Positions 15,947-24,492 of a stretch of DNA of 64,000 nt are shown here, one piece after another; positions within the stretch are counted from its first letter, which is position 1, and every line of letters begins with the position of its first letter. A program made the position numbers and the translations under genes. The notes beneath the pieces were generated by a model, which saw nothing but the letters and a program-made list of their open reading frames with translations, searched no databases and had not been told where the DNA came from. The stretch is from Mycolicibacterium moriokaense (GTDB taxonomy: Bacteria; Actinomycetota; Actinomycetes; Mycobacteriales; Mycobacteriaceae): the NCBI RefSeq assembly GCF_003201655.1, contig NZ_QJJU01000020.1, positions 1 through 64,000 on the forward strand, given 5' to 3'.

Positions 15947-16768
15947 TTACCGAAGTTCGGCGATGACCTTTGCGAACGGCTCCGCGTGCATCTGCTGCAC
16001 GGTGATGTAGGTGACGCCGTATGTGTCGCGGTAGCCGCGGATGGTGTCGGCGATCTCCTTCGTCGACCCAGACAGCACGGTCGGGGTCCCTAGCATCTCG
16101 TCTTCGGACAGGCCGGGTAGGGACCGGCGCGCGATCGACAGGTCAGGCACCCCCGAATCGTCCGTCGGCATCGCGATGACGGAGATGTTCAGTTCGAGTT
16201 CGTCGAAGCGATCGCCCGCCGCGTCACGGACGAAAGCGATGCGGTCGGCAAGCGGATCGGAGTCCGCGGTGGCCGGGGCGCCGCCGGTCAGGCCGATGAT
16301 GTGGGCACGTTGCGCGGCGAGGGTGAGCACCTTGTCGCCGTTGCCCGCGATGAGGATCGGGACGTCAGGCACGTTCTCGTTCATGTGCTCGGTCACGTGG
16401 CGCAGCCAAGCGACGCGTTCACCGGCCGTCGGATAAGGCAATTCGGCCTGCTCGAACTCTTCCCTGGCGTAGCCGGCGCCGAGCCCCAGCTCGAAGCGTG
16501 CGCCTGACAGGTCGCGCAGCGACGTGACGTCGCGGGCCAACAGTGCAGGCCGGTAGAAGCCCGCATTCAGCACGAATGTGCCGACGTGCAGCCTCTCGGT
16601 CGCCATCGCGACGGCGGTCAGCATCGGGAACGGGGCCGTCGTATAGAGATGATCGGCCATGTGCAGGACGTCGTATCCCATGTCCTCGGCGCTGCGCGCC
16701 AAGTCCTGCAGTGTGCGTCGCCGACGCGCGGCCGTCAGGCCGACTCCGAACCGGAAGTCCTTAACCAT
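15947..16768 (-). CDS. LLM-class F420-dependent oxidoreductase
   Basis: 273 residues of the bacterial luciferase-like (LLM) TIM-barrel family, which in mycobacteria mostly uses coenzyme F420. Visible features are FRFGVGLTAARRRRTLQDLAR, RFELGLGAGYAREEFEQAELPYPTAGER and the IAGNGDKVLTLAAQRAHIIGLTGG strand-loop. The start MVKDFRFGVG is chosen over a 23-codon longer reading because it opens the first barrel strand. Downstream of the sigK operon on the same strand but separated by 114 bp. Substrate unknown. Confidence 0.87.
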   Translation of the reverse strand: MVKDFRFGVGLTAARRRRTLQDLARSAEDMGYDVLHMADHLYTTAPFPMLTAVAMATERLHVGTFVLNAGFYRPALLARDVTSLRDLSGARFELGLGAGYAREEFEQAELPYPTAGERVAWLRHVTEHMNENVPDVPILIAGNGDKVLTLAAQRAHIIGLTGGAPATADSDPLADRIAFVRDAAGDRFDELELNISVIAMPTDDSGVPDLSIARRSLPGLSEDEMLGTPTVLSGSTKEIADTIRGYRDTYGVTYITVQQMHAEPFAKVIAELR

Positions 16769-16882
16769 TCCCCGATCGTAGGCACACCGAAATGTTTGGC
16801 TGTCACCGCCGGTGACGGGCCGGATCAATATGTCCATCCCGGCAGCGTCAACAAATGATGACGGCTGCGGAAAGACAGGTGC

Positions 16883-17605
16883 CTAGGCCAAGGACAGCTT
16901 CGCGAACGGCGCGCTTGTGGGCTGCGCCGAACCGCCTGGGGGTTCCACCGTGAATGCCAACGTCTGCGAGTCGCCGAGATCGGGTAGCACCGCAGTGGTC
17001 GACGGCGCAACCGCCTTGGCGTCCATCATCCCCGCCGACTCCGGTCCCTTATCGCCGATCAGCCACATCTGATACACCGTGCCCGGCGCCGGTGGGGCGA
17101 CGTTGTTCATCACGAGCACGGCCGCGTTCTTGTCGCGGGAGAACATCACGGTCGCGGTACCGCCTGTCGGAATCTGGCCGGAAACGGTCCGCACGTCGGG
17201 CGCGGCGAACACCTGCTCGGCCATCGACGGGCTGGGCGCGGGCCGCAACGCCATCCCGACACCGAGTGCGCCGAGACCGATCACCAGGGCGGCTGCGGCC
17301 GCCAACACCACGGTCTGCCAACGCTTGATCCCCGGCCGCACCGCCCTCAACGGCCGCACCGGATCGCTGCTCACCTCGGTGAGCAGCCGATCCCGCAGCT
17401 GGTCCGGCGGCTCGACGGCGGTGGCCGCCGACACCACAGCCATCGTTTCCCGGACCGCGCGAACTTCTTCGTCGAAGGCCTGCGCGACCTCGGGCGGCGC
17501 CGCGGCGACACGTCGTTCGATGTCGGCGAGCTCGGACTCGGGCACCGCATGCAACGCGTATGGCGTCGCGAGGGCGATCAGATCGGGATCCAGTGGCTCG
17601 GTCAT
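16883..17605 (-). CDS. rskA: Anti-sigma-K factor RskA
   Basis: 240-residue single-pass membrane anti-sigma factor. The cytosolic N-terminal domain (about 1-90; LIALATPYALHAVPESELADIERR) binds SigK. One transmembrane helix (about 96-117; VVLAAAAALVIGLGALGVGMAL) is followed by an extracytoplasmic RskA domain containing VYQMWLIGDKGPESAGMMDA, the conserved C-terminal motif. Its ATG overlaps the sigK TGA by four bases (ATGA). Release of SigK would follow regulated proteolysis, as known for M. tuberculosis RskA. Start MTEPLDP is preferred over a GTG-less extension upstream. Confidence 0.93.
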   Translation of the reverse strand: MTEPLDPDLIALATPYALHAVPESELADIERRVAAAPPEVAQAFDEEVRAVRETMAVVSAATAVEPPDQLRDRLLTEVSSDPVRPLRAVRPGIKRWQTVVLAAAAALVIGLGALGVGMALRPAPSPSMAEQVFAAPDVRTVSGQIPTGGTATVMFSRDKNAAVLVMNNVAPPAPGTVYQMWLIGDKGPESAGMMDAKAVAPSTTAVLPDLGDSQTLAFTVEPPGGSAQPTSAPFAKLSLA

Positions 17606-18165
17606 GAGATCCCCAGACACCGGCGCAGGCCGCGGATGGCGTCGCGCATCCGTGACTTGATCGTAGCCAGATTCGCCGACAACCGTTCCGACACTTGGGC
17701 ATACGTCAACCCGTCGTAGTAGGCGAGCTGGATGGCCTCGCGCTGCGCATCGGTGAGCGAGCCCAGGCAGTCGGCCACCTGGCGCCGCTCGTCGCGCAGG
17801 ATCACGGAGTCGGCCACCAGATCCGCAGGCACGTCGACGTTGGCGGCGCCGTAGCGCGACTCACGCTGGCTGGCCGCCTGCTCCGAGCGCACCCGATCGA
17901 CCGCGCGCCGGTGCGCCAACGTCATCAACCACGCCAGCGGCGAACCCGCCGCAGGGTCGTAGCTGTCCGCCGTGCGCCACACCTGCAGGTAGACGTCCTG
18001 TGTGGTCTCCTCGCTGTAGCCGGGATCCCGCAAAACCCGGGTGACCAGGCCGAACACCCTGGCCCGGGTGCGGTCGTAGAACGTGGCGAACGCATCGACG
18101 TCGCGGCGGGCCACCTGGCGCAACAACGCGTCGAGTTCGGTGGTCACGAGCGGTAGCCTAGCCAT
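17602..18165 (-). CDS. sigK: ECF RNA polymerase sigma factor SigK
   Basis: 187 residues, the same length I recall for M. tuberculosis SigK. Region 2 (about 25-95) holds YSEETTQDVYLQVWRTADSYD; region 4 (about 130-185) holds LTDAQREAIQLAYYDGLTYAQVSERL, the -35 recognition helix-turn-helix. The frame is open for almost 200 codons further upstream, but that part runs through the DUF1295 gene in another frame, so the ATG at 18165 is taken. It is followed by rskA and is part of the leftward operon starting at 22259. Confidence 0.93.
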   Translation of the reverse strand: MARLPLVTTELDALLRQVARRDVDAFATFYDRTRARVFGLVTRVLRDPGYSEETTQDVYLQVWRTADSYDPAAGSPLAWLMTLAHRRAVDRVRSEQAASQRESRYGAANVDVPADLVADSVILRDERRQVADCLGSLTDAQREAIQLAYYDGLTYAQVSERLSANLATIKSRMRDAIRGLRRCLGIS

Positions 18166-18179
18166 CGCCGTCAATACCG

Positions 18180-18974
18180 TCACGGTAATCGCGATCTGGG
18201 CGGCATCGGGACGAAAAACGATGTACGCGAACGATATTCGTCGAATCCAGGCCGATTGCGCATGTACCTCTCGGTGAGCTTCGCGCCAGTGGCGTATACC
18301 AGGAAATACGTCATCAGCACCGGTGAGAGCACCGTGAGCAGCGATACCCACGAAGCGACGCTGGCCAGCCACAGCCCCCACCACACGCACGCGTCGCCAA
18401 AATAGTTGGGATGCCTTGTCCACGCCCATAGGCCGCGGTCCATGATGACGCCCCTGTTGGCGGGGTCGGCCTTGAAACCGCGCAACTGGTGGTCGCCTAG
18501 GGCCTCGAACAGCACGCCGACGATCCACAGCACCACGCCCGCGATGAGCACCGGCCTCAACAGCGCAGGCGTCGGACCCAGCACCGCCGAAACCTGCAGC
18601 GGCAGTGAGACAAACCAGGTGGCGGCAGCTTGAACGACGAACACCTTGCGCAATACATGTCCGGCGGAGAAGTCGCCGCGCAGCAGATCGCGGTAGCGCG
18701 GGTCCTCGCCCCTGCCTGCGGACTTGACGATCATGTGCCAGGCCAGGCGAAGACCCCACACCGCGACGAGACCGAGCAGCAAGACTCGCCGGAACAGATC
18801 ACCGGACCCCAAGACCAAGGCGACGGCCGCCACGGCGACGAACCCGATGCCCCACGTTGTGTCGACGACGTTGTACCGGCCGATCCGGCGGCCGATGAGG
18901 AAGGTGGTGCCGTGCACCACCACCAGGATCGCCAGCGACGCAGCAGAGACTCCACCAAAGTTCTGGTAATTCAT
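18180..18974 (-). CDS. DUF1295 integral membrane protein (isoprenylcysteine methyltransferase/steroid-reductase fold)
   Basis: 264 residues with about six hydrophobic helices and the C-terminal signature GLWAWTRHPNYFGDACVWWGLWL, typical of DUF1295 and related membrane methyltransferases or 5-alpha-reductase-like proteins. The equivalent M. tuberculosis gene (Rv0446c) occupies the same place between ufaA1 and sigK. ATG 18974 overlaps the ufaA1 stop by four bases. Enzymatic role unproven; lipid modification is likely from context. Confidence 0.88.
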   Translation of the reverse strand: MNYQNFGGVSAASLAILVVVHGTTFLIGRRIGRYNVVDTTWGIGFVAVAAVALVLGSGDLFRRVLLLGLVAVWGLRLAWHMIVKSAGRGEDPRYRDLLRGDFSAGHVLRKVFVVQAAATWFVSLPLQVSAVLGPTPALLRPVLIAGVVLWIVGVLFEALGDHQLRGFKADPANRGVIMDRGLWAWTRHPNYFGDACVWWGLWLASVASWVSLLTVLSPVLMTYFLVYATGAKLTERYMRNRPGFDEYRSRTSFFVPMPPRSRLP

Positions 18975-20242
18975 CGGCCACTTCCCGTGGGTGCGAAGGT
19001 CCATTGGTACACATCGAGATAACCGGAGGAGAAACCCGCCTCGGAGTATGCCAGGTACAGCTGCCACATCCGCCGGAAAACCTCGTCGAAACCCAACGCC
19101 GCCACCGTATCCCGGCGTTCGACGAACCGCTCCCTCCACAGCCGCAGTGTCTCGGCGTAGTGCGGTCGCAGCGAGAACATGTCCACGGTGCGCAATCGGG
19201 TGTGCCGTTCGGTGATGCCAAGGATCGCCTCCGTCGACGGCAGCAAGCCGCCGGGGAAGATGTACTTCTGGATCCAGGTATAGGTGTTGCGGGTGGCCAG
19301 CATTCGGTCGTGCGGCATGGTGATGGCCTGAATTGCGACGCGCCCGCCCGACATTACCAACCGGTCCAGGGTCTGAAAGTACGTTGGCCAGAACCGATAG
19401 CCGACGGCCTCAACCATCTCCACCGACAGCACGGCGTCGTAGCGCCCGTACACGTCGCGGTAGTCGCACAGCTCGATGTCGACCCGGTCCGACAGGCTGG
19501 CAGCCGCCACCCGGTGCCTGGCCAGGCGCTGCTGCTCAGCCGACAGCGTGATCGAGTGGACGTGGACGTGGGCGCCCCGCGCCGCGGCGCGCAGGCACAG
19601 TTCACCCCACCCGGTGCCGATCTCCAAGACCCGGCTGCCTGGGCCGACGTGCGCCGTGTCCAGCAGGCGGTCGATCTTGCGTCGCTGCGCGTCGGGTAGG
19701 TCGGCATGGGAGGCGGGCATCGTGTTGAACAGTGCGCTCGAGTACGCCATCGTTTCGTCGAGGAACTCGGCGAACAGGTCGTTGGACAGGTCGTAGTGCT
19801 CGGCGACGTTGCGGCGCGCCTGCGCTCGGCTGTTATGCTGCGAACGCGGGTGACTGACCGCCGCGAGCGGTCGAAAACGTTGCAGCGCAGGAGGTATCAG
19901 TTCAGCCAGTCGCTTCGCGAACTCGGTGAGAACACCAGCGAGATCTGTGGAGGTCCATTCGCCTGCCATGTAGGACTCGCCGAAGCCGATGAGCCCGTAG
20001 CGGCCGACCCGGCGAACCATCGCCTCGGGTCGGTGGACGACCATGGTCGGCAGCGTCGGGTCGGCGGCGCCGACAACGGTGCCGTCGGGATACACCACTC
20101 GCACCGGTAGCCGCGCCGCGGCACGGCGGAACAGCCGGTCGGCGATCGTCGGACTCAGCCATCCACGAGGTACTCGCGCCACGTCGGGCCACCGGTCGGA
20201 ATCAATCTCCGTCGCAACGGTTTCCGCGATCTCAATGGTCAC
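18971..20242 (-). CDS. ufaA1: Cyclopropane-fatty-acid synthase-like SAM methyltransferase (UfaA1 type)
   Basis: 423 residues. N-terminal lipid-binding part (about 1-130), then a class I methyltransferase fold with motif I RVLEIGTGWGELCLRAAARG (about residue 185) and VLSVEMVEAVGYRFWPTYF. These enzymes transfer a methyl group from SAM to a phospholipid-bound unsaturated acyl chain. The GTG at 20242 overlaps the DUF1365 stop as GTGA; a 22-codon longer reading is less likely. Same order as Rv0446c-Rv0447c-Rv0448c in M. tuberculosis. Confidence 0.9.
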   Translation of the reverse strand: MTIEIAETVATEIDSDRWPDVARVPRGWLSPTIADRLFRRAAARLPVRVVYPDGTVVGAADPTLPTMVVHRPEAMVRRVGRYGLIGFGESYMAGEWTSTDLAGVLTEFAKRLAELIPPALQRFRPLAAVSHPRSQHNSRAQARRNVAEHYDLSNDLFAEFLDETMAYSSALFNTMPASHADLPDAQRRKIDRLLDTAHVGPGSRVLEIGTGWGELCLRAAARGAHVHVHSITLSAEQQRLARHRVAAASLSDRVDIELCDYRDVYGRYDAVLSVEMVEAVGYRFWPTYFQTLDRLVMSGGRVAIQAITMPHDRMLATRNTYTWIQKYIFPGGLLPSTEAILGITERHTRLRTVDMFSLRPHYAETLRLWRERFVERRDTVAALGFDEVFRRMWQLYLAYSEAGFSSGYLDVYQWTFAPTGSGR

Positions 20243-20976
20243 AGCTGGTCGACCCTTTCCTTCTCGGTTGATTCGGAGCGCGGCACGACGCGGACGCGCC
20301 GTAGCCACAAGGTGATGCCCTGGACGCGGATTCCGATGGCGCCCATCAGCGGAGCCAGCGGCGCGACGATCTGCAGCTTGAGCAGCTCGCCGATGGTGGC
20401 CCTTCGCCGGGTGCCGCGCACGGTCGCGACGAACGCCGGCTGATTGTCGCGGTGTAGCGAGATCCGCACGTCCAGTTCGGCGTCCGGCAGGGGAGCGTGA
20501 ACGAGGTAGTAGCCGTCGACGTCGTTGAACGGTGACACGTAAAGCTTCTTGCGCACCATCGCAGGGTGGTCACCGTGGGGTGGCAGCAGGTATGCATGCC
20601 TGCCTCCGTAGGTGTTGTGCACTTCGGCGACGATGTGGCGCACGACGCCCTGGCTGTCGTGGCACCAGTAGAGCGTCAACGGGTTGAACACGTAGCCCAG
20701 CACCCTTGCCTGCGTCAGCGCGGTGATGCGGCAACCCTGTAGGTCGATGTCACGCCCGGCGAGGAATGCGTCGATGCGTTGCCGCAATGAATCGTTCGGC
20801 CCGCCCTCAAGGTGGTCGGCGGCGTCAAACCTTGCGAACGGCCGCAGCCAGCGCGGCAGCTGCGGCAGCCGGTCGATGTCGATGTACCAGCTGTAGCCGC
20901 GGTGTTCGAAGTAGTGGTGCACCGGAGCGCGGCGCAGGTGCGTGATCCGCGTCCGGTACAACGCTGAGGTCAACAT
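20239..20976 (-). CDS. DUF1365 family protein
   Basis: 245 residues, DUF1365. Motifs are SALYRTRITHLRRAPVHHYF at the N-terminus, RVLGYVFNPLTLYWCH (about 93-108) and KLYVSPFNDVDGYY. DUF1365 genes regularly sit next to cyclopropane synthase and FAD oxidoreductase genes, suggesting a joint role in acyl-chain modification; the biochemical step is unknown. ATG 20976 overlaps the upstream gene by seven bases; an 11-codon longer start is possible. Confidence 0.88.
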   Translation of the reverse strand: MLTSALYRTRITHLRRAPVHHYFEHRGYSWYIDIDRLPQLPRWLRPFARFDAADHLEGGPNDSLRQRIDAFLAGRDIDLQGCRITALTQARVLGYVFNPLTLYWCHDSQGVVRHIVAEVHNTYGGRHAYLLPPHGDHPAMVRKKLYVSPFNDVDGYYLVHAPLPDAELDVRISLHRDNQPAFVATVRGTRRRATIGELLKLQIVAPLAPLMGAIGIRVQGITLWLRRVRVVPRSESTEKERVDQL

Positions 20977-22259
20977 GCCACTGCCTCGGCTTTGCGTGTT
21001 GCCGGCCATTGTGCGCCGAGGCGGCGTGCAGCCCGCAGGCCGGATGCGGCGCCGTCCTCATGAAATCCCCAACCGTGGTAGGCGCCTGCGAACGCTATCC
21101 GCTCGTCGTCAAGGGACGGCAGAAGTTGTTGGGCGGCAACCGACTCCGGGGTGTACATCGGGTGGCTGTACGCCATCTCGGCCAGCACGCTCGCCGGGTC
21201 CACGTGGTCGCGGCCGCCCAGTGTGACTAGGAACCGGCGCGGGCCGTCGAGGCGCATCAGGCGGGTGACGTCATACGTGACCAGAACGCTGTCGTCGTTC
21301 GGGGTGACGAGGTAGTTCCACGAGGCCCTGGCGCGGCGACGGCGTGGCAAGACCGATTCGTCGGTGTGCAGCTGCGCATGGTTGGTGCAGTAGGGGATGG
21401 CGCCGAGCACACTCCGTTCGGCCGCGGTTGGTTCCGCGAGCATCAGAAGTGCCTGATCGGGATGCGTGGCAATCACTGTGGCATCGAAAATCTGTGTGGC
21501 ACAGGCAGTTACCGCGACTCCGTCGGCGACTCGTCGCACCGAGGTCACCGGTACAGCTGCGCGCACCTCGTCGATGCGGGTCAGGATCGCCTCGACGTAG
21601 CTTGCGGATCCTCCGACGACCGTCCGCCACGCCGGCGACCCGAATACTGACAGCATGCCGTGGTGTTCGAGGAATACGAACAGATAGCGCGCCGGGTAGC
21701 GCAGCGCGTCTCCCGGCGGGCACGACCACACCGCCGCGACGAGCGGTGTCATGAAATGGTCGACGAAGTAGCGCGAGAAGCCGTGCCGGTCTACGAATGC
21801 GCGGAGCGTTTCGCCGTCGGCGTCGCCCTGCAGCAGTCGGGTCGCCGCCGCGTGGAAGCGTTTGATCTCGGCCAGCATCAGCAGGTACCTCGGCCGGGCG
21901 AGCGTCGACCACGACGGGAACAGCCCGCCGAGGCCGCGTGCCCCCGCGTACTCCAGGCCGCTCGCGTCATCGCGCACCGACATCGACATGTCGGTGTCCT
22001 GGGTGGCGATGCCCAGCTCGTCGAACAGCCTGCACAGCGTCGGGTAGGTGGGGTCGTTGTGCACCAGGAAGGCCGAGTCGACGCCAACGGTGTAGCCGTC
22101 GCCCCGATCGACGTAGTGGGTGTGGGCGTGCCCACCTATGCGGGTGTCGGCTTCGAACAGGGTGACCCGGTCGCGCGCCGACAGTGCGTAGGCGGCGACC
22201 AGGCCTGATACGCCGCTTCCGATGACGGCGACTGAGCGTTCGTGCGGGTGTATGTTCAC
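20970..22259 (-). CDS. FAD-dependent oxidoreductase (amine oxidase/desaturase-like), first gene of the sigK operon
   Basis: 429 residues. The dinucleotide-binding motif VAVIGSGVSGLVAAYALSA starts at residue 10, then LFEADTRIGGHAHTHYVD, the classic NAD(P)-binding_8 glutathione-type fold seen in CFA-linked flavoproteins. The C-terminus has ERIAFAGAYHGWGFHEDG. The GTG start is eight bases after a SigK-like -10 element, predicting a leaderless transcript. The next genes overlap, so 22259 to 16883 is one operon. Equivalent of Rv0449c by order. Confidence 0.9.
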   Translation of the reverse strand: MNIHPHERSVAVIGSGVSGLVAAYALSARDRVTLFEADTRIGGHAHTHYVDRGDGYTVGVDSAFLVHNDPTYPTLCRLFDELGIATQDTDMSMSVRDDASGLEYAGARGLGGLFPSWSTLARPRYLLMLAEIKRFHAAATRLLQGDADGETLRAFVDRHGFSRYFVDHFMTPLVAAVWSCPPGDALRYPARYLFVFLEHHGMLSVFGSPAWRTVVGGSASYVEAILTRIDEVRAAVPVTSVRRVADGVAVTACATQIFDATVIATHPDQALLMLAEPTAAERSVLGAIPYCTNHAQLHTDESVLPRRRRARASWNYLVTPNDDSVLVTYDVTRLMRLDGPRRFLVTLGGRDHVDPASVLAEMAYSHPMYTPESVAAQQLLPSLDDERIAFAGAYHGWGFHEDGAASGLRAARRLGAQWPATRKAEAVAC

Positions 22260-22267
22260 ATCGAGGT

Positions 22268-22294
22268 ATTCGGAGCCGTGCGGCCGACGGATGG
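22268..22294 (-). promoter_or_regulatory. SigK-like promoter (CCATCC-N15-CCGAAT)
   Basis: On the minus strand CCATCC (22294-22289) is followed after 15 bases by CCGAAT (22273-22268), with the GTG of the FAD oxidoreductase eight bases on. CCATCC and CCGAAT are the -35 and -10 elements I recall for mycobacterial SigK promoters. This predicts positive autoregulation of the operon that ends in sigK-rskA. Confidence 0.7.
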
Positions 22295-22312
22295 GTGTCG
22301 TACCGTCTCGGG

Positions 22313-23887
22313 GTGCCTTCGACGTTTTTCGCCGGTGGGACCGTCTGGACCGGTGTCAACGGCCAGACCACCGATGCGCTGTTGGTGGTCGACGGCGCGG
22401 TGCAGGCGGCCGGTGAGCAGGCGCGGTCGCTTGCCGCGGGTGCCGAACAGGTCGACCTAGGCGGCGGTTTCCTGATGCCTTCGTTCGGCGACGGACACGC
22501 CCACCCGCTTCCCGGCGGCCTCGAGGCGGTCGGGCCGCAGGTGCGGCGGTGCAAGTCCGTCGACGAGATCGTCGACGAGGTAGGGAGATTCGCCGCCGAG
22601 CATCCCGACGACGAGTGGATTGTCGGCGCCTCCTACGACAGCAGCATGGCTCCTGACGGCCTGTTCGATGCCCGTTGGCTCGACGCCGCGGTCCCCGACC
22701 GGCCGGTCGTGCTGCGCGCGTGGGACTACCACACCGTGTGGTGCAACACCGTTGCGCTCGAGCGGGCGGGGATCACCGCCGACACCCCGGACCCGGTGCT
22801 TGGCGCCATTCCACACCGCGCCGACGGCTCAGTGCTTGGCACGCTGCGGGAGTGGGGAGCCGTCGACCTGGTACACAACGTCGTGCCGGAGCGGGATCCG
22901 AAGGTGCGCGTCGATGCCCTTCGCACGGCCGCCGATTACTACCTGGCCCGCGGCGTGACCTGGGTGCAGGACGCCTGGGTCGAGCCCGGCGACGTCGACA
23001 CCTATGTCGACGCGGCCCGCCAGGACAAGCTGGCGGTGCGGTTCAACCTTGGCTTGTATGCAGACCCTCGTTACTTCGATTCACAACTCGAGCAGTTCGC
23101 CGACGCGCGTCGCCGAGTACAGGACATCGCGTCGCCCCTACTGACCGCGAACACCGTGAAGTTCTTCGCCGACGGGGTCATCGAGAACGAGACCGGCGCG
23201 CTGCTGGCGCCGTACTGCGGATCGCTGCACGACCACGGCATGCAGGTGTGGGACAACCTCGCCGACGCGGCACGGGCCGTCGATGCGCTCGGGTTCCAGA
23301 TCCACATCCACGCGATCGGCGATGCGGCGGCTCGTCAGGCGCTCGATGCGATCGAGCATGTCGTCGCCACCAACGGGCCGCGTGATCGGCGGCCTGTGAT
23401 CGCGCATGCGCAACTCGTCGACGACGCGGACATCGACCGTTTCGCGGCATTGGGCGTGATACCCAACATGCAGCCGCTATGGGCGCAGCTCGATCCGTTG
23501 ATGGTGGAGCTGACGATTCCGCGGCTCGGCGATCAACGCGGCGCCCAGCAGTACCGGATGCACAGCCTCGACGAATCCGGCGCGCCGCTGGCGTTCGGCT
23601 CGGACTGGCCGGTGTCGTCGGGCAGGCCGCTGAAGGGGATCGCGGTTGCGGTGTCCCGCGGCGGCTGGACGCCACACGAGATCATGTCCGTCGAACGAGC
23701 GCTGAGCGCCTACACGGCAGGCGTCGCTCGGCAGGCCTTCGCCGAAAAGCAGTGGGGCACAATCGAACCCGGATCCGAGGCAGACTTCGTGTGGCTCGAC
23801 CGCGATCCGCGGTACACGCCCGACCTGGATGCCGTGCGCGTCGTCGGAACCTATCTGCGAGGTGACCGCGTCTACGCCGCGCAGTAG
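22313..23887 (+). CDS. YtcJ-like amidohydrolase
   Basis: 524-residue metal-dependent hydrolase of the amidohydrolase superfamily. The first metal site is GDGHAHPLP (about residue 60), a typical FFADGVIENETGALL strand follows, then the IHIHAIGDAA histidines (about 330) and the late aspartate region APLAFGSDWPVSSGRPLKGI. Such proteins hydrolyse amides, formyl groups or related bonds; substrate unknown. GTG 22313 is preferred (VPSTFFAGGTVWTG opens the first strand); a start six codons earlier is possible. Divergent from the sigK operon, its leader overlapping that promoter. Confidence 0.88.
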   Translation: MPSTFFAGGTVWTGVNGQTTDALLVVDGAVQAAGEQARSLAAGAEQVDLGGGFLMPSFGDGHAHPLPGGLEAVGPQVRRCKSVDEIVDEVGRFAAEHPDDEWIVGASYDSSMAPDGLFDARWLDAAVPDRPVVLRAWDYHTVWCNTVALERAGITADTPDPVLGAIPHRADGSVLGTLREWGAVDLVHNVVPERDPKVRVDALRTAADYYLARGVTWVQDAWVEPGDVDTYVDAARQDKLAVRFNLGLYADPRYFDSQLEQFADARRRVQDIASPLLTANTVKFFADGVIENETGALLAPYCGSLHDHGMQVWDNLADAARAVDALGFQIHIHAIGDAAARQALDAIEHVVATNGPRDRRPVIAHAQLVDDADIDRFAALGVIPNMQPLWAQLDPLMVELTIPRLGDQRGAQQYRMHSLDESGAPLAFGSDWPVSSGRPLKGIAVAVSRGGWTPHEIMSVERALSAYTAGVARQAFAEKQWGTIEPGSEADFVWLDRDPRYTPDLDAVRVVGTYLRGDRVYAAQ

Positions 23888-23891
23888 ACCG

Positions 23892-24254
23892 CTATCCCGC
23901 GAAACCTGCTGAAGGCACGCTCTGCTCAATGACCACACCGTAGGGCGTCATTCCGTTGTCTCGCTTCGAGCCGTCTCGTTCTTCTTGGCTTGAGCCCTCT
24001 TGGCCTGAGCCGCCTTCGCCGTGTCCGTGGTGGTGACCGCCTTCACCGCCTTCGGAGGCACCGAGTATGAAGCCGCTCCAGAAGATCACTGCAATGATGA
24101 ACACGATGCCTGCGAGCGCTACGACAAAGGCGGCGATCCGGAACGGCCGCCCACCGCGCCGATGAGTTTTGTCCCCGTCCTGTTGCTTCGCGGGTTCGGC
24201 GGCCGCGGTTGTCTCGCGGGGTTGTTCGGGCGTTGTTTCCGTCATGACAACCAT
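23892..24254 (-). CDS. Small single-pass membrane protein with His/Gly-rich tail
   Basis: 120 residues. A polar N-terminus (TETTPEQPRE) is followed by basic RRGGRPFR and one transmembrane helix (about 40-61; IAAFVVALAGIVFIIAVIFW). A periplasmic-side tail follows with GGEGGHHHGHGEGG, which could bind metal. ATG 24254 is chosen because AAGGGG precedes it at good spacing. No family recognised. The 238 bases to the right (24255-24492) show no gene. Confidence 0.7.
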   Translation of the reverse strand: MVVMTETTPEQPRETTAAAEPAKQQDGDKTHRRGGRPFRIAAFVVALAGIVFIIAVIFWSGFILGASEGGEGGHHHGHGEGGSGQEGSSQEERDGSKRDNGMTPYGVVIEQSVPSAGFAG

Positions 24255-24492
24255 CGTTACGCCCCTTACCTTTGCTTTCGCTGAGAGAAACTCCGTGGGG
24301 CATGACGGTTCGCCGCCCAGGCAGGATGGCCAGCCGACAATTCCTGCCGGGAACAACGCCTACCTAGGGCTACTCAGAACTGAAGGTGTCCCCAAATAAA
24401 GCCGATCTCATTGCCGGGTGTGCCGGGTTGTACGGGCACGGTGGCGACATGGCACCTGCGCTTTCCGAGGGCGAACATAACCCGTTCGTCCC

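Noticed and set aside
18166..18759. N-terminal extension of sigK of almost 200 codons
   Set aside because: It runs through the DUF1295 gene in a different frame; SigK is complete at 187 residues from 18165.
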